A DNA stretch of 46,799 nucleotides from Verrucomicrobiia bacterium (GTDB lineage Bacteria > Verrucomicrobiota > Verrucomicrobiia > Limisphaerales > CAIMTB01), in NCBI GenBank assembly GCA_019634625.1, contig JAHCBA010000048.1, positions 1 through 46,799 of the forward strand, read 5' to 3'. Below are positions 1 through 10,100 of the stretch, piece after piece. Numbering within the stretch: position 1 is the stretch's first letter; the number at the start of each line of letters is the position of its first letter. Both the position numbers and the translations under genes were made by a program. Under the pieces are notes generated by a model. It made no database searches. It worked only from the letters and a program-made list of their open reading frames with translations, and had not been told where the DNA came from.

Positions 1-306
1 GGCGCGGATCATTCGAGGCGCCCCGATTCCGGGGCTTACCGTGTTGCGTGATCTCCGCGTCGATGCGGTGGGGTAAGGCGCTTCGTCTGAGCCGAAGTCA
101 TCGGGTCCATCCAACTGTCCTGTGTTCCGGCTTGAGTCGGCCTCCGCCAAGCTCCAATCCCCTGACCCATTCCCCAGCCCCGACACGCCAAAGCGTGGAC
201 ACCCGACCACCTCTTCCATGCCCACTTTGCGGGAGATGCTCCAGTGGGTGAATGGCACCTGAAGCAGGAAACAAGAGGTCCAGGCGGCGGCAGAAGGCGT
301 CGGTGG
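1..306. other. Left edge, no gene supported
   Basis: No convincing gene is visible in the first 306 bases. Several frames stay open because of high GC, but their products are rich in Pro, Arg and Ser with no recognisable motif. Around 178-205 there is a fragment of the dispersed intergenic repeat containing a palindromic core of the type CACGC-N-AAAGCGTG followed by GACACC. Related copies occur near 13672 and, three times in tandem, at 24229-24570. Confidence 0.5.
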
Positions 307-894
307 TCAGGTTCGGGTGCGTCGGCCGCTGCCGGGAGAGCGGGGTGAGGCGGAGGCGGCCGGGGTGGATGCGGTTCGGTCGGAAGGAGAGGAGCTGTCC
401 GTGGGGCGCGGAGGGTGAGGTGAGGGGTGTTCCTCCGCGGGGATCATTGGGGAGTGAGGGCGGAAGAGGTGCAGGGTGACGATGCCGACGCCGAGGAGGA
501 GGGCGGCGGCGCCGGCGGGCACGAGGAAGATGCCGGGGCCGGGTTCGCCTCCGATCAGCCAGAGGGCGCCGAGCAGAAAGCCGAGGGGGAGGAGGATTTG
601 ACCACTCGTCATGCTCCAGGACATGCAACCCGCCAGTCGGCCACTTGGAACAGGTGCGGCCCGGAGGGTGAAGGCCAGGGCAATCTGAACCAGGGAGAAG
701 AGTGTGCCGTGGGCGTGGGCAAGCGTGAGGAGGAGACGGCGCTGGGTACCGTCAGGACTGAGGTACCAGGAGACCTTGAAGCCGTGGAGAACTTCAAGAG
801 CGATACCCAGGGTTAGGAATGTCAGCAGGCCCGTCCAGCCATAGCGCAGGTGGCGTCGGACGAGGGGAGACGGGGTTGCATCGTGAGTGGGCAT
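307..894 (-). CDS. Small polytopic membrane protein, unknown function
   Basis: This is a 195-residue protein, taking the ATG at 894 as start; an upstream in-frame ATG at 981 would add 29 Pro/His-rich residues that look non-coding. Four hydrophobic segments are visible, beginning with one around WTGLLTFLTLGIALEVL, with a conserved-looking histidine pair in the loop before the second (LAHAHGTLFS). The C-terminal 45 residues are Pro/Ser/Arg-rich and may be real or an open frame running past the domain. It lies 97 bases downstream of the octaheme cytochrome on the same strand, so a joint role in membrane electron transfer is plausible. That is inference from position only; no family is recognised. 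Confidence 0.6.
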   Translation of the reverse strand: MPTHDATPSPLVRRHLRYGWTGLLTFLTLGIALEVLHGFKVSWYLSPDGTQRRLLLTLAHAHGTLFSLVQIALAFTLRAAPVPSGRLAGCMSWSMTSGQILLPLGFLLGALWLIGGEPGPGIFLVPAGAAALLLGVGIVTLHLFRPHSPMIPAEEHPSPHPPRPTDSSSPSDRTASTPAASASPRSPGSGRRTRT

Positions 895-923
895 GGCTGG
901 GGGATGGGGATGGGGATGGGGGC

Positions 924-945
924 CTCGCGGAGATCGTCCCTCTGG
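924..945. repeat. BIME-like 22-bp dispersed repeat, diverged copy
   Basis: This is a diverged copy of the 22-bp motif CTCGCGGAGCTCGTCCCTCC that recurs at 14126, 14179, 15864, 15908, 22594, 22638, 22693 and, in part, 32369. It lies in the gap between the cytochrome gene and the membrane-protein gene. Confidence 0.55.
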
Positions 946-991
946 ACGGCCGATAGCGTTCGGATGAATCCGGATGGGCAATGAAGTGCGA

Positions 992-2923
992 TCATTCCTT
1001 GACGGTCACCGGGCGCTGGTCCTGGGCTTCCAAGAGCGCGGCCAGGCGGTCCCACATGAGTGCGCCATCGGGATGGAGCAGGATTTCCGGGCCGGTCCGG
1101 GTGGGGTTGGGGGTGAGGCGTTGCCAGGTGTCCTGGAGAGCGCGGATGTCGGTTCGGACGTCATTGGCGGGGTTGAGGAAGTCGTAGCGGGTGGATTCGA
1201 AGCCGGGGAGTTTGCGGAGTTCGCGTTCGGCGACGTAGCGCACGACCCCGTAGGAATCGGCGAGGAGTTCGGCCTGGAAGGGGGCGAGCCAGTCCCGGCC
1301 GGAGGCGGCGAGGGCGGGTTCCCAGCCGAGGTGCCAGGAGGCGATGACGCGCTGGGCGGCGTGGCCTTTGAGGAGCCAGAGGAGCGCGGCGGAGGTGGAG
1401 CGTTGTTCGTCGGTAAGGGGGACCCGGGGTTGTCCGTACCAGCGTTCGAGGTGTTCGGCGGTCCAGGCGAGGGTGCGGTCGAGGTGACAGAGGTTGCAGG
1501 CGTTGGGGACGCCGAGGCGGGCGCTGGCGCGGGCGTGAGGGGACTCGATCTGGTGGGAGCGGATGCCTTTGAGCAGGGCGTAGGTGGTGTGGGGCATGTG
1601 GCAGTTGAGGCAGTCGCTGCCGGTCGAGGCGGGGGCGTGGAAGGTGTGGCGCTGCACCTCGGTGGTGAAGCGGGGTTCGGTGTGGCACTGGGTGCAGGCG
1701 TGGCTGGTGTCCATGCCGGGGATCAATTGGTCCACGGGGTCGCTGGCATGCATGGAATGGCAGGAGAGGCAGGACATTGTCCCGCGCCGGTAACAGGCGG
1801 AGGCGGACATGCCGGTGAATTCGCGTCCTCCGGCGAGGATGGTGCCGTCGTCCCACCAGCGTTCCCGGAAGAACTGCGGGTTTTCCCGCCATTCCTGGCG
1901 GCGTTCGGGGGTGGGATCGACGCGGGGATGCTGGATGAGGTAGCGGGTGGCTTCGAGGTCGTCGCCGGGCCGGAACAGGGGGCCGCGCCGGGCGTACTCC
2001 ATGGCGACCTCGTCCTGGAGGATCGAGACGGCGTGGCACTGGCCGCAGACCTGGCTGGAGCGGCGATGATCGAGGCGGGCGGGGTTGACGATGGTGGGAT
2101 CGGGTTGGTCGGAGAGGAGGGCGCGATAGCGTTCGATGGGATCGCGGTGACGGCGGACGTGGGCTTCGCCGGGGCCGTGACAGGCTTCGCAGGCGATGCC
2201 GAGTTCGCCGACCTCGGTGCGCAACTGGCCGGATTCCAGGTCGAGGCCGGGATTGCCGCCGGTGCTGTGACAGCGGATGCAGTGGTGGTTCCACTGGGTG
2301 ATGAAGCGGCCGCGGTCGCCGGGTCCGCGCAGGAAAGCCTCTTCGCGCGGGATCCAGCGTTGGTCGGCGATGAGCCAGACGAGGGGCAGGGTCTGGAGGA
2401 GGCGGTCGTAGCGTTCACTGGCGACCCAGTAGGTCTGGTAGTGGTGGGAGCCTGTGGTCATGACCACCGGAAGTCGGACCCGAGGGATTTCCTCCATCGG
2501 GATGTCACGTCCGCCCTGAACGACGTACATCATCACGTCGGGGTCGGGCATTTCGGCCCAGAAGGCGTCGCCGTCGCGGATCACGCGGTAGAGGAGGCCG
2601 TCCGAGGAAACCGCCGTGCCGTCGAAGGCGCCGAGGACGTTTTCCGGGGCGGCTGCCTGGGTCATGGTGCGGTGAAAGGTGCGATGCCAGGATGCGTGTT
2701 CGCCGGGGTGACAGGCGCGGCATTCGGCGGAGGTGACGTAATCGCCCTGGCTGCGTGGGCCGGGGAGGTCGGCGGCGAGGCGTGCGAGGTTGGCGGTATG
2801 GCGGAGTCCCTCGGACTGGCCGGCCTTGCGGGCGGCCGCGAGGGTCCATGCGGTGACGACGGCGAGGGCGAGGAGGAGGGCGAGTCCGGCGGTTGGAAGG
2901 GGGTGTGAAGGCGGGGCGGGCAT
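992..2923 (-). CDS. Octaheme c-type cytochrome with C-terminal helical region
   Basis: This 643-residue protein is a multiheme cytochrome c, predicted to carry electrons outside the inner membrane. An N-terminal hydrophobic segment (about residues 10-30) serves as signal or membrane anchor. Eight CxxCH haem-attachment motifs are present in order: CRACH, CIRCH, CEACH, CGQCH, CLSCH, CTQCH, CLNCH and CNLCH. Many additional histidines could act as distal ligands. After the last haem motif about 140 residues resemble the helical repeat tails seen in related Planctomycetes and Verrucomicrobia proteins. It resembles the cytochrome c554/octaheme group, but no substrate can be assigned; nitrite, hydroxylamine or tetrathionate reduction are possibilities for octahaem enzymes and are untested here. 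The small membrane protein downstream is probably co-transcribed. Confidence 0.9.
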   Translation of the reverse strand: MPAPPSHPLPTAGLALLLALAVVTAWTLAAARKAGQSEGLRHTANLARLAADLPGPRSQGDYVTSAECRACHPGEHASWHRTFHRTMTQAAAPENVLGAFDGTAVSSDGLLYRVIRDGDAFWAEMPDPDVMMYVVQGGRDIPMEEIPRVRLPVVMTTGSHHYQTYWVASERYDRLLQTLPLVWLIADQRWIPREEAFLRGPGDRGRFITQWNHHCIRCHSTGGNPGLDLESGQLRTEVGELGIACEACHGPGEAHVRRHRDPIERYRALLSDQPDPTIVNPARLDHRRSSQVCGQCHAVSILQDEVAMEYARRGPLFRPGDDLEATRYLIQHPRVDPTPERRQEWRENPQFFRERWWDDGTILAGGREFTGMSASACYRRGTMSCLSCHSMHASDPVDQLIPGMDTSHACTQCHTEPRFTTEVQRHTFHAPASTGSDCLNCHMPHTTYALLKGIRSHQIESPHARASARLGVPNACNLCHLDRTLAWTAEHLERWYGQPRVPLTDEQRSTSAALLWLLKGHAAQRVIASWHLGWEPALAASGRDWLAPFQAELLADSYGVVRYVAERELRKLPGFESTRYDFLNPANDVRTDIRALQDTWQRLTPNPTRTGPEILLHPDGALMWDRLAALLEAQDQRPVTVKE

Positions 2924-2982
2924 GTCGGCGCGGAGGGGCGGGGTGGGTGGGTGATGGGCGGGATCGTTTCGGGACCGGATTG

Positions 2983-3028
2983 GAAAGGCAAACCCCGGGC
3001 GACAGCCGGTGTGGCCGTCGCCCGGGGT
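2983..3028 (-). terminator. Intrinsic terminator of the secreted-protein gene
   Basis: On the minus strand an 11-bp GC-rich perfect stem (CCCCGGGCGAC pairing with GTCGCCCGGGG) with a loop of about 13 bases is followed by TTTGCCTTT. It lies just beyond the stop codon at 3059 and fits a Rho-independent terminator for that gene. The U-tract is imperfect. Confidence 0.7.
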
Positions 3029-3058
3029 GGAATCAAGCCCCTGGGATGGGGCGGGCGA

Positions 3059-5329
3059 TCAGTCGGCCAGGTAGTAGGCCTGGGCGCCGGTGGGGGGGGC
3101 CGTGTAGGGCGACGATGCGCCGGTGACGGGGGTGTAGGGGCCGGTCACCTGGTCTGCGCGCTTGAGGGTGCCGGTGTACTCGATGACGACGCCCGCCGTT
3201 TGGAGGGCGATGCGGGAGATGCCTGCGGGGGCGACGGGGAGGGCAGGTTCCGCGACGGTGCGGCGGCGGTAGGCTTTGAGGGAGGCGGCATCAGGGCCGT
3301 TGACGAGGGAGGCGACGCCGTTGTCGCCGAGGGTGAACCATTCGACACTGGCGCCACCGCCGCCCTCGAACCAGAGGAGGCGGAAGAGATAGACGCCCGG
3401 GGCTTCGGCACGGAAGTAGAAGACGGTGTCCGAGGCGCCGCGTCCGGCGTCGAACCGGCCGAGGACGAGGTGGGTGGGGGTTTCGGCGTTGCCGACGCTG
3501 ACCTGGAAGCCGTCATCGCTGTTGACGACCATGGTGTACACGCCGGCGGCGGGGATCTCGAGGTAGGCGAGGGCTTCACCGGCGATGTTGTCGTTACCGC
3601 CTTCGAGGCCGGGGATGCCGGGGATGAAGTCATCGGCGATCTGGAGTTCGGCGGTGGCGGCGGAACCGCGGAAGCGGCCGGCTTCGCCGCCGTTCTGTTC
3701 GAAGTTCACGAAGTCGATATCGAAGCGACCGGGGGATACTTCGAGGCTGGTGTCGTGGATGCTTTCGCCGAGTTCGCCGCGGAGCTGCTGTTCGGTGAGG
3801 GCGATGGTGGTGCCGCGGGAGGTGGCGAGCTGGTGGGTGCGCCAGCGCATGCCGGGTTCGGTGCGGGTGCCGGGAGCAGTGCCGAGGGCGGCGGGGACGG
3901 TGACGTAGGAGGGTGCGGTGAAGGTCACGGTCTCCTCGAGTTCCTGACCGGCGCGGGTGGTGTAGATCACCTTGAGGGTATGGGATGATCCCGAGGCGAA
4001 GACCTGGGGAGCCATGGAGTAGCGGGCGTCGATACGGTCCGGGGCATCGGAGCCATCGTTGGCGAGGAGGTCCACGCGTTGGACCGACTGCGGGGTGACG
4101 GACGTGCCGTTGAGTTCGAAGCGGATTCCTTTGCTCTCATCCACGCCGAGGTACGTGGTTTCAAGGAGGGAGGCGGTCACGACGGACGGGGTGGCCGAGA
4201 CGGTGACATAGCCGGGTGCGGTGAAGGCGACGGTGTCGGTCAGGTTTCGACCATCGCTGGAGCGGTAGGCAAGTTCGACGGTGTGGGTCGAACGGGGGGC
4301 GAAGACCATTGGGGACTGATCGTAGCGGACGAGCAGTCCGGAGGCGGAGATCTGGCCACCGACGATCGACTCGTCGGGATCGGATTCCTCGGCTTCGCGG
4401 GTCACGGTCACGGCCTGGCCGTTGAGGCGGGCGGTGATGGCGGGGGTGGTGCTGACGGTTTTGCCGAGGGCCTCGACGACACGGACGGCGAAGCCGACGC
4501 CGGAGGCGGTGACGCCGGCGACCATGGGCGGTTCACCGACGGCGAGGTTGTCGAAGGCCCACCACCAGTCGTTGGCGGCCTGGATCATGCCGAACTTGAG
4601 CCGGGCGTTCTGGGCGCCGGCGGGGTTGTTGAGGGGGACGAGGACGGCCTCGTTGACGGCGTTGGGCTTGAAGGTTTCGCTATCTGCCTTGGAGTCCCAG
4701 CGCATGACTTCGATCGGGGTGCCTCCATCCCACTCGACGGTGATGACGGCGGTCTGATTGTTGAGGCGTTCGCCGGTGTCCGGATCGGCGGGGAAACGCG
4801 GGGGGCCGTCGTCGCAGCATTCGGGGCGCCAGCTTGAGTCGAAGGCCATGACCAGGCTGTTGGCGGGGCGGCCGGCGACATTGAACTGGGGGGTGAGGAG
4901 GTAGCTGTTGAAGAGGCCCGGGTAGTGGTCGGCATCATCCCACTCGTCGGGATCGGCGATTGCGGCGGCCCCGTTGGCACGACGGAACTCCGAGCGGCGC
5001 TGGTCATCGACGGTGGGCCACCAGCGGACGTCGGCGAAGCTCCAGCCGGCCCATTCGTGCATGCCGTCGCGGGCGCGGTAGTCCGGCTCACCCCAGCCTG
5101 GCATGCCGGTGTCATCGATTTCCCAGCCGGCTGGCGGGGTTTTGGTCCAGACTTGGGCTCCTGCGGAGGCTTCCTCGACGTTGGGGCCGAGGGGGAGGCC
5201 ATCGAAGTTCTCGAAGAACAGCTTCTGCCCCGGCGCGGGCATCGACAGTGAGGCAGCGAGGGCCAGTAGGGTCGCGTGGCGAACCCGTCTGGTCCCTCCA
5301 TGCGGTGAACGGTGATCTGTGGTTTTCAT
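3059..5329 (-). CDS. Secreted modular protein with PA14-like domain
   Basis: This is a 756-residue exported protein. The ATG at 5329 gives a basic N-terminus and a hydrophobic signal core ending near SMPAPGQ; an ATG 45 bases upstream is less likely. Residues about 35-245 form a module beginning [17 protein letters not shown] with the signature [13 protein letters not shown] and a tail containing ANDWWWAFDN. The same module occurs in the giant protein at 7169-10879. Several beta-sandwich repeats follow, each starting with a PSYVTVSA/PGYVTVSA-like strand, then a PA14-like domain with VYTMVVNSDDGF. The C-terminus carries a short module ending ASSPYTAPPTGAQAYYLAD that also ends two other secreted proteins in this window. 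No catalytic residues are recognised; carbohydrate or surface binding is inferred. Confidence 0.8.
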   Translation of the reverse strand: MKTTDHRSPHGGTRRVRHATLLALAASLSMPAPGQKLFFENFDGLPLGPNVEEASAGAQVWTKTPPAGWEIDDTGMPGWGEPDYRARDGMHEWAGWSFADVRWWPTVDDQRRSEFRRANGAAAIADPDEWDDADHYPGLFNSYLLTPQFNVAGRPANSLVMAFDSSWRPECCDDGPPRFPADPDTGERLNNQTAVITVEWDGGTPIEVMRWDSKADSETFKPNAVNEAVLVPLNNPAGAQNARLKFGMIQAANDWWWAFDNLAVGEPPMVAGVTASGVGFAVRVVEALGKTVSTTPAITARLNGQAVTVTREAEESDPDESIVGGQISASGLLVRYDQSPMVFAPRSTHTVELAYRSSDGRNLTDTVAFTAPGYVTVSATPSVVTASLLETTYLGVDESKGIRFELNGTSVTPQSVQRVDLLANDGSDAPDRIDARYSMAPQVFASGSSHTLKVIYTTRAGQELEETVTFTAPSYVTVPAALGTAPGTRTEPGMRWRTHQLATSRGTTIALTEQQLRGELGESIHDTSLEVSPGRFDIDFVNFEQNGGEAGRFRGSAATAELQIADDFIPGIPGLEGGNDNIAGEALAYLEIPAAGVYTMVVNSDDGFQVSVGNAETPTHLVLGRFDAGRGASDTVFYFRAEAPGVYLFRLLWFEGGGGASVEWFTLGDNGVASLVNGPDAASLKAYRRRTVAEPALPVAPAGISRIALQTAGVVIEYTGTLKRADQVTGPYTPVTGASSPYTAPPTGAQAYYLAD

Positions 5330-5606
5330 TCCTGATGGTGTATGCGTGGTGAAGCGAAGAAACCGGGGAGGCATTCCCGCGGCGCGGCGAGGGAATAGAG
5401 GGGAGGAGCACCGGTCTCAATCCCAGACAGGCGTGGGAGGATCAATTCACAGGACGGTCACACGGGCGTTGCCGAAGGACCCGCGAAAGGGAAGGCAGGA
5501 AGGCAGGAAGGGGCTGGAGGAAGGGTTGCGAGTTGGCAGGGGGCGGATCGGGCCGGGGTGTCTGCGCCGCGGCAGGGGGTGCGCGGGTGGGTCCTCCGGA
5601 AGCGGG
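5330..5606. other. Intergenic spacer
   Basis: This is a 277-base gap between two minus-strand genes. It contains a short GGAAGGCAGGAAGGCAGGAA tandem stretch near 5491. No gene, and no strong hairpin with a T-tract, was seen for the gene upstream. Confidence 0.4.
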
Positions 5607-6830
5607 TCATTTCTGGAGGTGGCGGACGACGGCCTCGGTGCGGGTGCGGACGCCGTACTTGGCGAAGATGCGTTTGAGGTGGCTGTGGACGGTCCAGATG
5701 CTGATGCCGAGTTCGTGGGCGACTTCCTTGTCGGCGAAGCCGCGGCTGAGGAGGTCGAGGATTTCGAGTTCGCGGCTGGTGACTTCGGCGGGATGCCCGC
5801 GCGCAGGGGCGCTGGCGGGTTCGAGGAGAGCCTGGAAATAGCGGGCCACGGTGCGATCGGCGTCGAGGGGCGCGCGAGGGGGTCCGTCGGGAAGGGCCTC
5901 GAACAGGGGCGCCAAGAGAGAGGCCGGTTGGACCCGGCGCAGGAGGTAGCCCTGACTTACGCCGCTGAAGGAGGCGAAGATGGCGTCGCTATCGGTGAAC
6001 ACGCCATGGGTGAGAAGGCGCGGATGGGTGGACGGAGGGGGGTCGAGACGGTCGCGCAGGGTGGCCGCGGGCTGCTCACGGTTCGCGAGGATGATGTCCC
6101 ACCCCTGGGAGCGCGGCGCGTGGGCGGCCGACTCGGCGTCGTCCACGCGGGCCGCGCCGGTTCCGGAGGCGAGAGCCTGAACGAGGGCCCTCCGGACGCC
6201 GGCATCGGGTTCGAGGACGAGGATGCGCCAGCCGTGTTCGCGGTCGGGTGCGGGTTCGGGTGAGCCTGCCCGCGCCGGGAGGGAGAGGAGGGTGGTGTAG
6301 GTGCAGGTCATCGGGTTGGCGCGCCAGAAGACGGCGATGGTGATTTCGCGGGAATGCGACAGGCGGAACCGGGCCCAGCCGTCCCGTTCCAGTTCGCCGC
6401 GCAGATCCTGGGCGCGAAGCCGGGCTTCATTGGGGTCGTCCGTCCCGAGCGGCACATGTTCCGTGATGCCCTGGGCCACCAGGGTGGCGAACCATTCGCG
6501 AGCGCGGGCGGGGCCGAGGTCTCCGACATATTTGCGACGGCCGACGCCCAGGAGTTCGGGGGTGGCGGGGTCGGGGAGAGGGCCGGGAGATCGTCGTCGG
6601 TCGAGGGCCGCCCAGCCGCCGGCGCGGAGCAGGCGGTGGAGATTGGCGGCCTCGCGACCGGCTTCGTGGCGATCGCGGGCGGCGAGGCGGAGCGTCCGGC
6701 GTTCGCCCTGCCATTGGACCTTGATGCACCACCCGGGCACGGTGCGGCGCCGGCCCCGGTAGGTGAATGTGTTCCGGAACAGGCGCCGCTCCCAGTAGGC
6801 CGGGGTGGCGCGGTCGTTCGGCTTGGACAT
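5607..6830 (-). CDS. LuxR-type regulator with repeated integrase-like N-terminal domains
   Basis: This is a 407-residue transcription factor. The last 65 residues are a LuxR/GerE helix-turn-helix with TSRELEILDLLSRGFADKEV followed by LGISIWTVHSHLKRIFAKYG. The central part (about 200-320) has the layout of a receiver domain (WRILVLEPDAGVRRAL...WDIILANREQ) but lacks the usual acidic phosphorylation pocket, so it is probably a degenerate receiver. The N-terminal 170 residues hold two related segments, each with an arginine-rich strand, an EARLRAQDL-like helix and a closing GGWAAL or DGWARF. They resemble the arm-type DNA-binding domain of tyrosine recombinases. It is divergent from the giant secreted-protein gene at 7169, so control of that gene is plausible but inferred. 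Confidence 0.8.
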   Translation of the reverse strand: MSKPNDRATPAYWERRLFRNTFTYRGRRRTVPGWCIKVQWQGERRTLRLAARDRHEAGREAANLHRLLRAGGWAALDRRRSPGPLPDPATPELLGVGRRKYVGDLGPARAREWFATLVAQGITEHVPLGTDDPNEARLRAQDLRGELERDGWARFRLSHSREITIAVFWRANPMTCTYTTLLSLPARAGSPEPAPDREHGWRILVLEPDAGVRRALVQALASGTGAARVDDAESAAHAPRSQGWDIILANREQPAATLRDRLDPPPSTHPRLLTHGVFTDSDAIFASFSGVSQGYLLRRVQPASLLAPLFEALPDGPPRAPLDADRTVARYFQALLEPASAPARGHPAEVTSRELEILDLLSRGFADKEVAHELGISIWTVHSHLKRIFAKYGVRTRTEAVVRHLQK

Positions 6831-7168
6831 TTCCAGGACACTGGCGTTCCGGCCCGGGGCGGCGCAAGCCGGTCTGCCGCATTCGATCCGGTTCAGCAGG
6901 TTACGAAACGGTGAAGTCGCGGAGAAGGTGAGGTGATGGCCATGTGAACCGCGGGCAACGCACAGGGGCGTCTTCCCCCGTTCGGGCGAGTGGCCAGATC
7001 CTGGCGGACCCGGCTAGGGTTCGTGCGCGGTCGGTCAGGGTTCCCGGCAGCGGTTGCCGGTGGATCCGCCTCCTCGAACGCCTTCGCGCCATCCGCGGGC
7101 GGGGCGAGGTTGCCATCGCCAGATTCGCTCACCCCAACACCCATCAACGGCTCTTCACCCTGCCTTCC
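6831..7168. promoter_or_regulatory. Divergent intergenic region
   Basis: These 338 bases separate the minus-strand LuxR regulator from the plus-strand secreted protein, so both promoters should lie here. A frame upstream of 7169 is open back to 6944, but its product is Arg-rich and precedes a clear signal peptide, so it is not taken as coding. No clear operator palindrome was identified. Confidence 0.4.
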
Positions 7169-10100
7169 ATGCGAACCAACAACCTCCCTCCCGACGGTCC
7201 GACCGGCGGCCCGGTCTGGCGCGCCGTGCTGCTCGCCTCCCTGGTTGCCCTGACACTCCACTCCTCCGCACGGGGTGCGGTGGTGGGCCAGTGGAACTTT
7301 GAGAACGGCAACCTCAACGCCGCCGTGGGGGGGCAACCCCTGGCGTATGCGGACGGGGCAGGGGGGCTGACCCAGCAGGGCACCAGCTTCGGGACCACCA
7401 CCAGCCTGGGCATCCCGGACATCGGGGGCGTTGCGGCACCGGTGATGCGGTTCAGCGAGTTCAACTTCCCGGCCGGCTACGCCATGCCGGTCTCGGCTGA
7501 TCCGAACGGGGGCGGTTCCCAGGTGAACACGTGGACGCTGTTCCTGGACGTGCTCTATCCGCAGGAATCCCACAACCGTTGGCGGGCGCTGATCGACACG
7601 GACGGCGGGTTCTTCGGGGAGGACGCGGATTTCTTCATCAACACGGCCAACGGGATCGGGATTTCGGGCAACTACAGCGGAACGATCCAGCCCAACACCT
7701 GGCACCGGATCGCCATTGTGGTGGATGCGCCCAACAATCAGATCCGGAAGTATATCGACGGCATCGAGGTGGGAACCCAGGCGGCCGGGGGGGCCAGTGC
7801 GGTGGACGGACGCTGGGCCCTGACGGCCGGGGGCACGGCCACGTTATTTGCTGATAACGACGGCGAAGTGGCTCCGGGTTTCGTCAGCAGCATTCAACTT
7901 CAGGATGTCGCGCTCGAACGCGGCCAGATCGCGGCCTACGGCGGTCCCAGCGCAGCCGGCGTTCCCACCACCCCTCCCGCCGTCCCGTCGTCCCTCCTGG
8001 CGTGGATCCCACGGGGCGATCTGGCGATGCCCAACACGGACATCGGGATCGTCCTCGAACGGGGTGGAGGCACTATCGATCAGGCGTCCATCGTGCTGCG
8101 CCTGAACGGCACGGCGGTCACCGGCCCGGTCATCACCCCTTCCGCGGACCGGTTGACGGTTCGCCGCTCCGGAGCCGGACCCTTCGCGATCGGGTCCACG
8201 CAGACGATCGAGGTGACTTACAACGAGACCGTGGGCGGCGAGGTTCGGGCGCGATCCTTCACCCACACGTTCGGCATCGCGGTGTTTGTCGAGGATTTCG
8301 ACGGGCTCGAACTCGGCCCCAACGTCGAGGAGGCCCTGGCGGGAGACGCAGTATGGACCAAGACGCCGCCTCCGGGCTGGACCGTGGACGATTCGGGCAT
8401 GCCCGGGTTCGACGAGCCGGATTATGCCGAGCGGAACGGGATCGACGAGTTCTCCGGCTGGACGTTTCTGGATGCGAGCTGGTGGGTGGCGACGGCCGGT
8501 GACCAGCGCCGGTCCGAGTTCACCAAGGCGCGCGGCACGGTGGCTGTGGCCGATCCGGACGAATGGGATGACGGCGGCGGCGGACATTACCAGGGGCTGT
8601 TCAACAGCCTGTTGATCACCCCGGCCATCTCGCTGACGGGAGTGCCGGCCGGGGCGGCGGTGCTGCAGTTCGATTCGAGCTGGCGGCCGGAGTGCTGCGA
8701 CGACGGACCTCCGAACTTCCCGGAGGGCAACATCAACAACCAGACCGCGGTCATCCGCATCGCCTTCGACGGGGGCGAATCCGAGGAGATCCTCCGCTGG
8801 GAATCCCGGCCCGGTCCGTTCTTCAAGGCCGACGGGCAGTTCATCAACGAGACCGTCGTGCTCCCCCTCAACAACCCCGCCGGGGCCAGCACCATGCAGC
8901 TCACCTTCGGTCTCCTCGACGCCGCCAACGACTGGTGGTGGGCCATCGACAACATCGCCATCATCGGCACCGTCCCGGCCCCGGAGATTGTGCAGCACCC
9001 GGTCGGCACGGCACGCATCGTCGGATCGTCCGCAACCTTCACCGTCGGGGCCAGCGGGGCGCAGTTGTCGTATCAATGGACCAAGGACGGCGCCAACATC
9101 GCCAACGCGACCAATGCCACCTTCACCATCGACGCCGTCATGCTTGCCGATGCCGGCAGTTACCGGGTGGTGGTGTCGAACCCGACGGCATCGCTGACCA
9201 GTGAACCGGCGGTCCTGTCGGTGCTGTTCCCGCCCGCCGAAGCCGGCACGCTGACTCAGGGGCTGGTGACCTACCTGGGCTTCGAGGGCAACCTCGACGA
9301 CGCCTCCGGCAACAATCTTCCGGGCATCGCGGTGGGCGAGGTCACCTTCGCCCCGGGCCGGGCGGGTCAGGCCGTGCGGATCGAGAATTCCCGCGCCGAC
9401 GGCATCTACAATTACATCACCCTGGGCGACAACGTCACCCTTTCGCCGGGTCAGGATTCGGACTTCACGGTGGCCTTCTGGGTCAAGACCGAACGGCTGT
9501 CCGGCGACCCTGCGATCATCGCCAACAAGGCCTGGGCCTCGGGCGGCAATGTGGGCTGGACCATCGGCACCCAGGGCGACGGGCGCATCGAGTGGAACTA
9601 CGCCCGCAGCGGCAACACCCGGAAGGATCTGGATTACACCGCCAAGGGAAATGTCCTGAACAACCCCGACGCCTGGTCCCATGTGGTCGTGGTCTGGCGC
9701 ATCGACGGCAACGCCGAGACCTACCTCAACGGTGAGTTGGTGGATGTCACCGCGATCGCGCCGGGCACCGGGGACATCGGCAATCCGGATCTCTCCCTCA
9801 ACCTCGGCCAGGACGGAACCGGCGCGTATGGCAGCGGGGACTGGACCGGCCTTCTCGACGAGGTGGCGATCTGGGAACGCGGGCTCTCCTCGGAAGAGGT
9901 GGTCAGCCTCTATGCCTTCGGCGCCTTCGGCGACAGCATCTATGCACCGGCGCTCTCCAGTCAGTTGGCCACGCTGCTCAAATTCGACGGCGACCTCGCG
10001 GATGCCACCGCCACCGGCAACCACGGCACCGCGGTGGGGAACCCGGCCTTCGCGCCCGGTCGGATCGGGCAGGGCGTGCATCTCCGCACCGAGCGGTCGG

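Noticed and set aside
98..628. Minus-strand frame overlapping the membrane-protein gene
   Set aside because: Pro/Arg-rich product in another frame of the same strand as the membrane protein, which has clear transmembrane segments.
974..2908. Long open frame opposite the octaheme cytochrome
   Set aside because: The product is Gly/Ala/Val/Glu-rich with no motif, and the opposite strand has eight CxxCH motifs and a signal sequence. It is a high-GC shadow.
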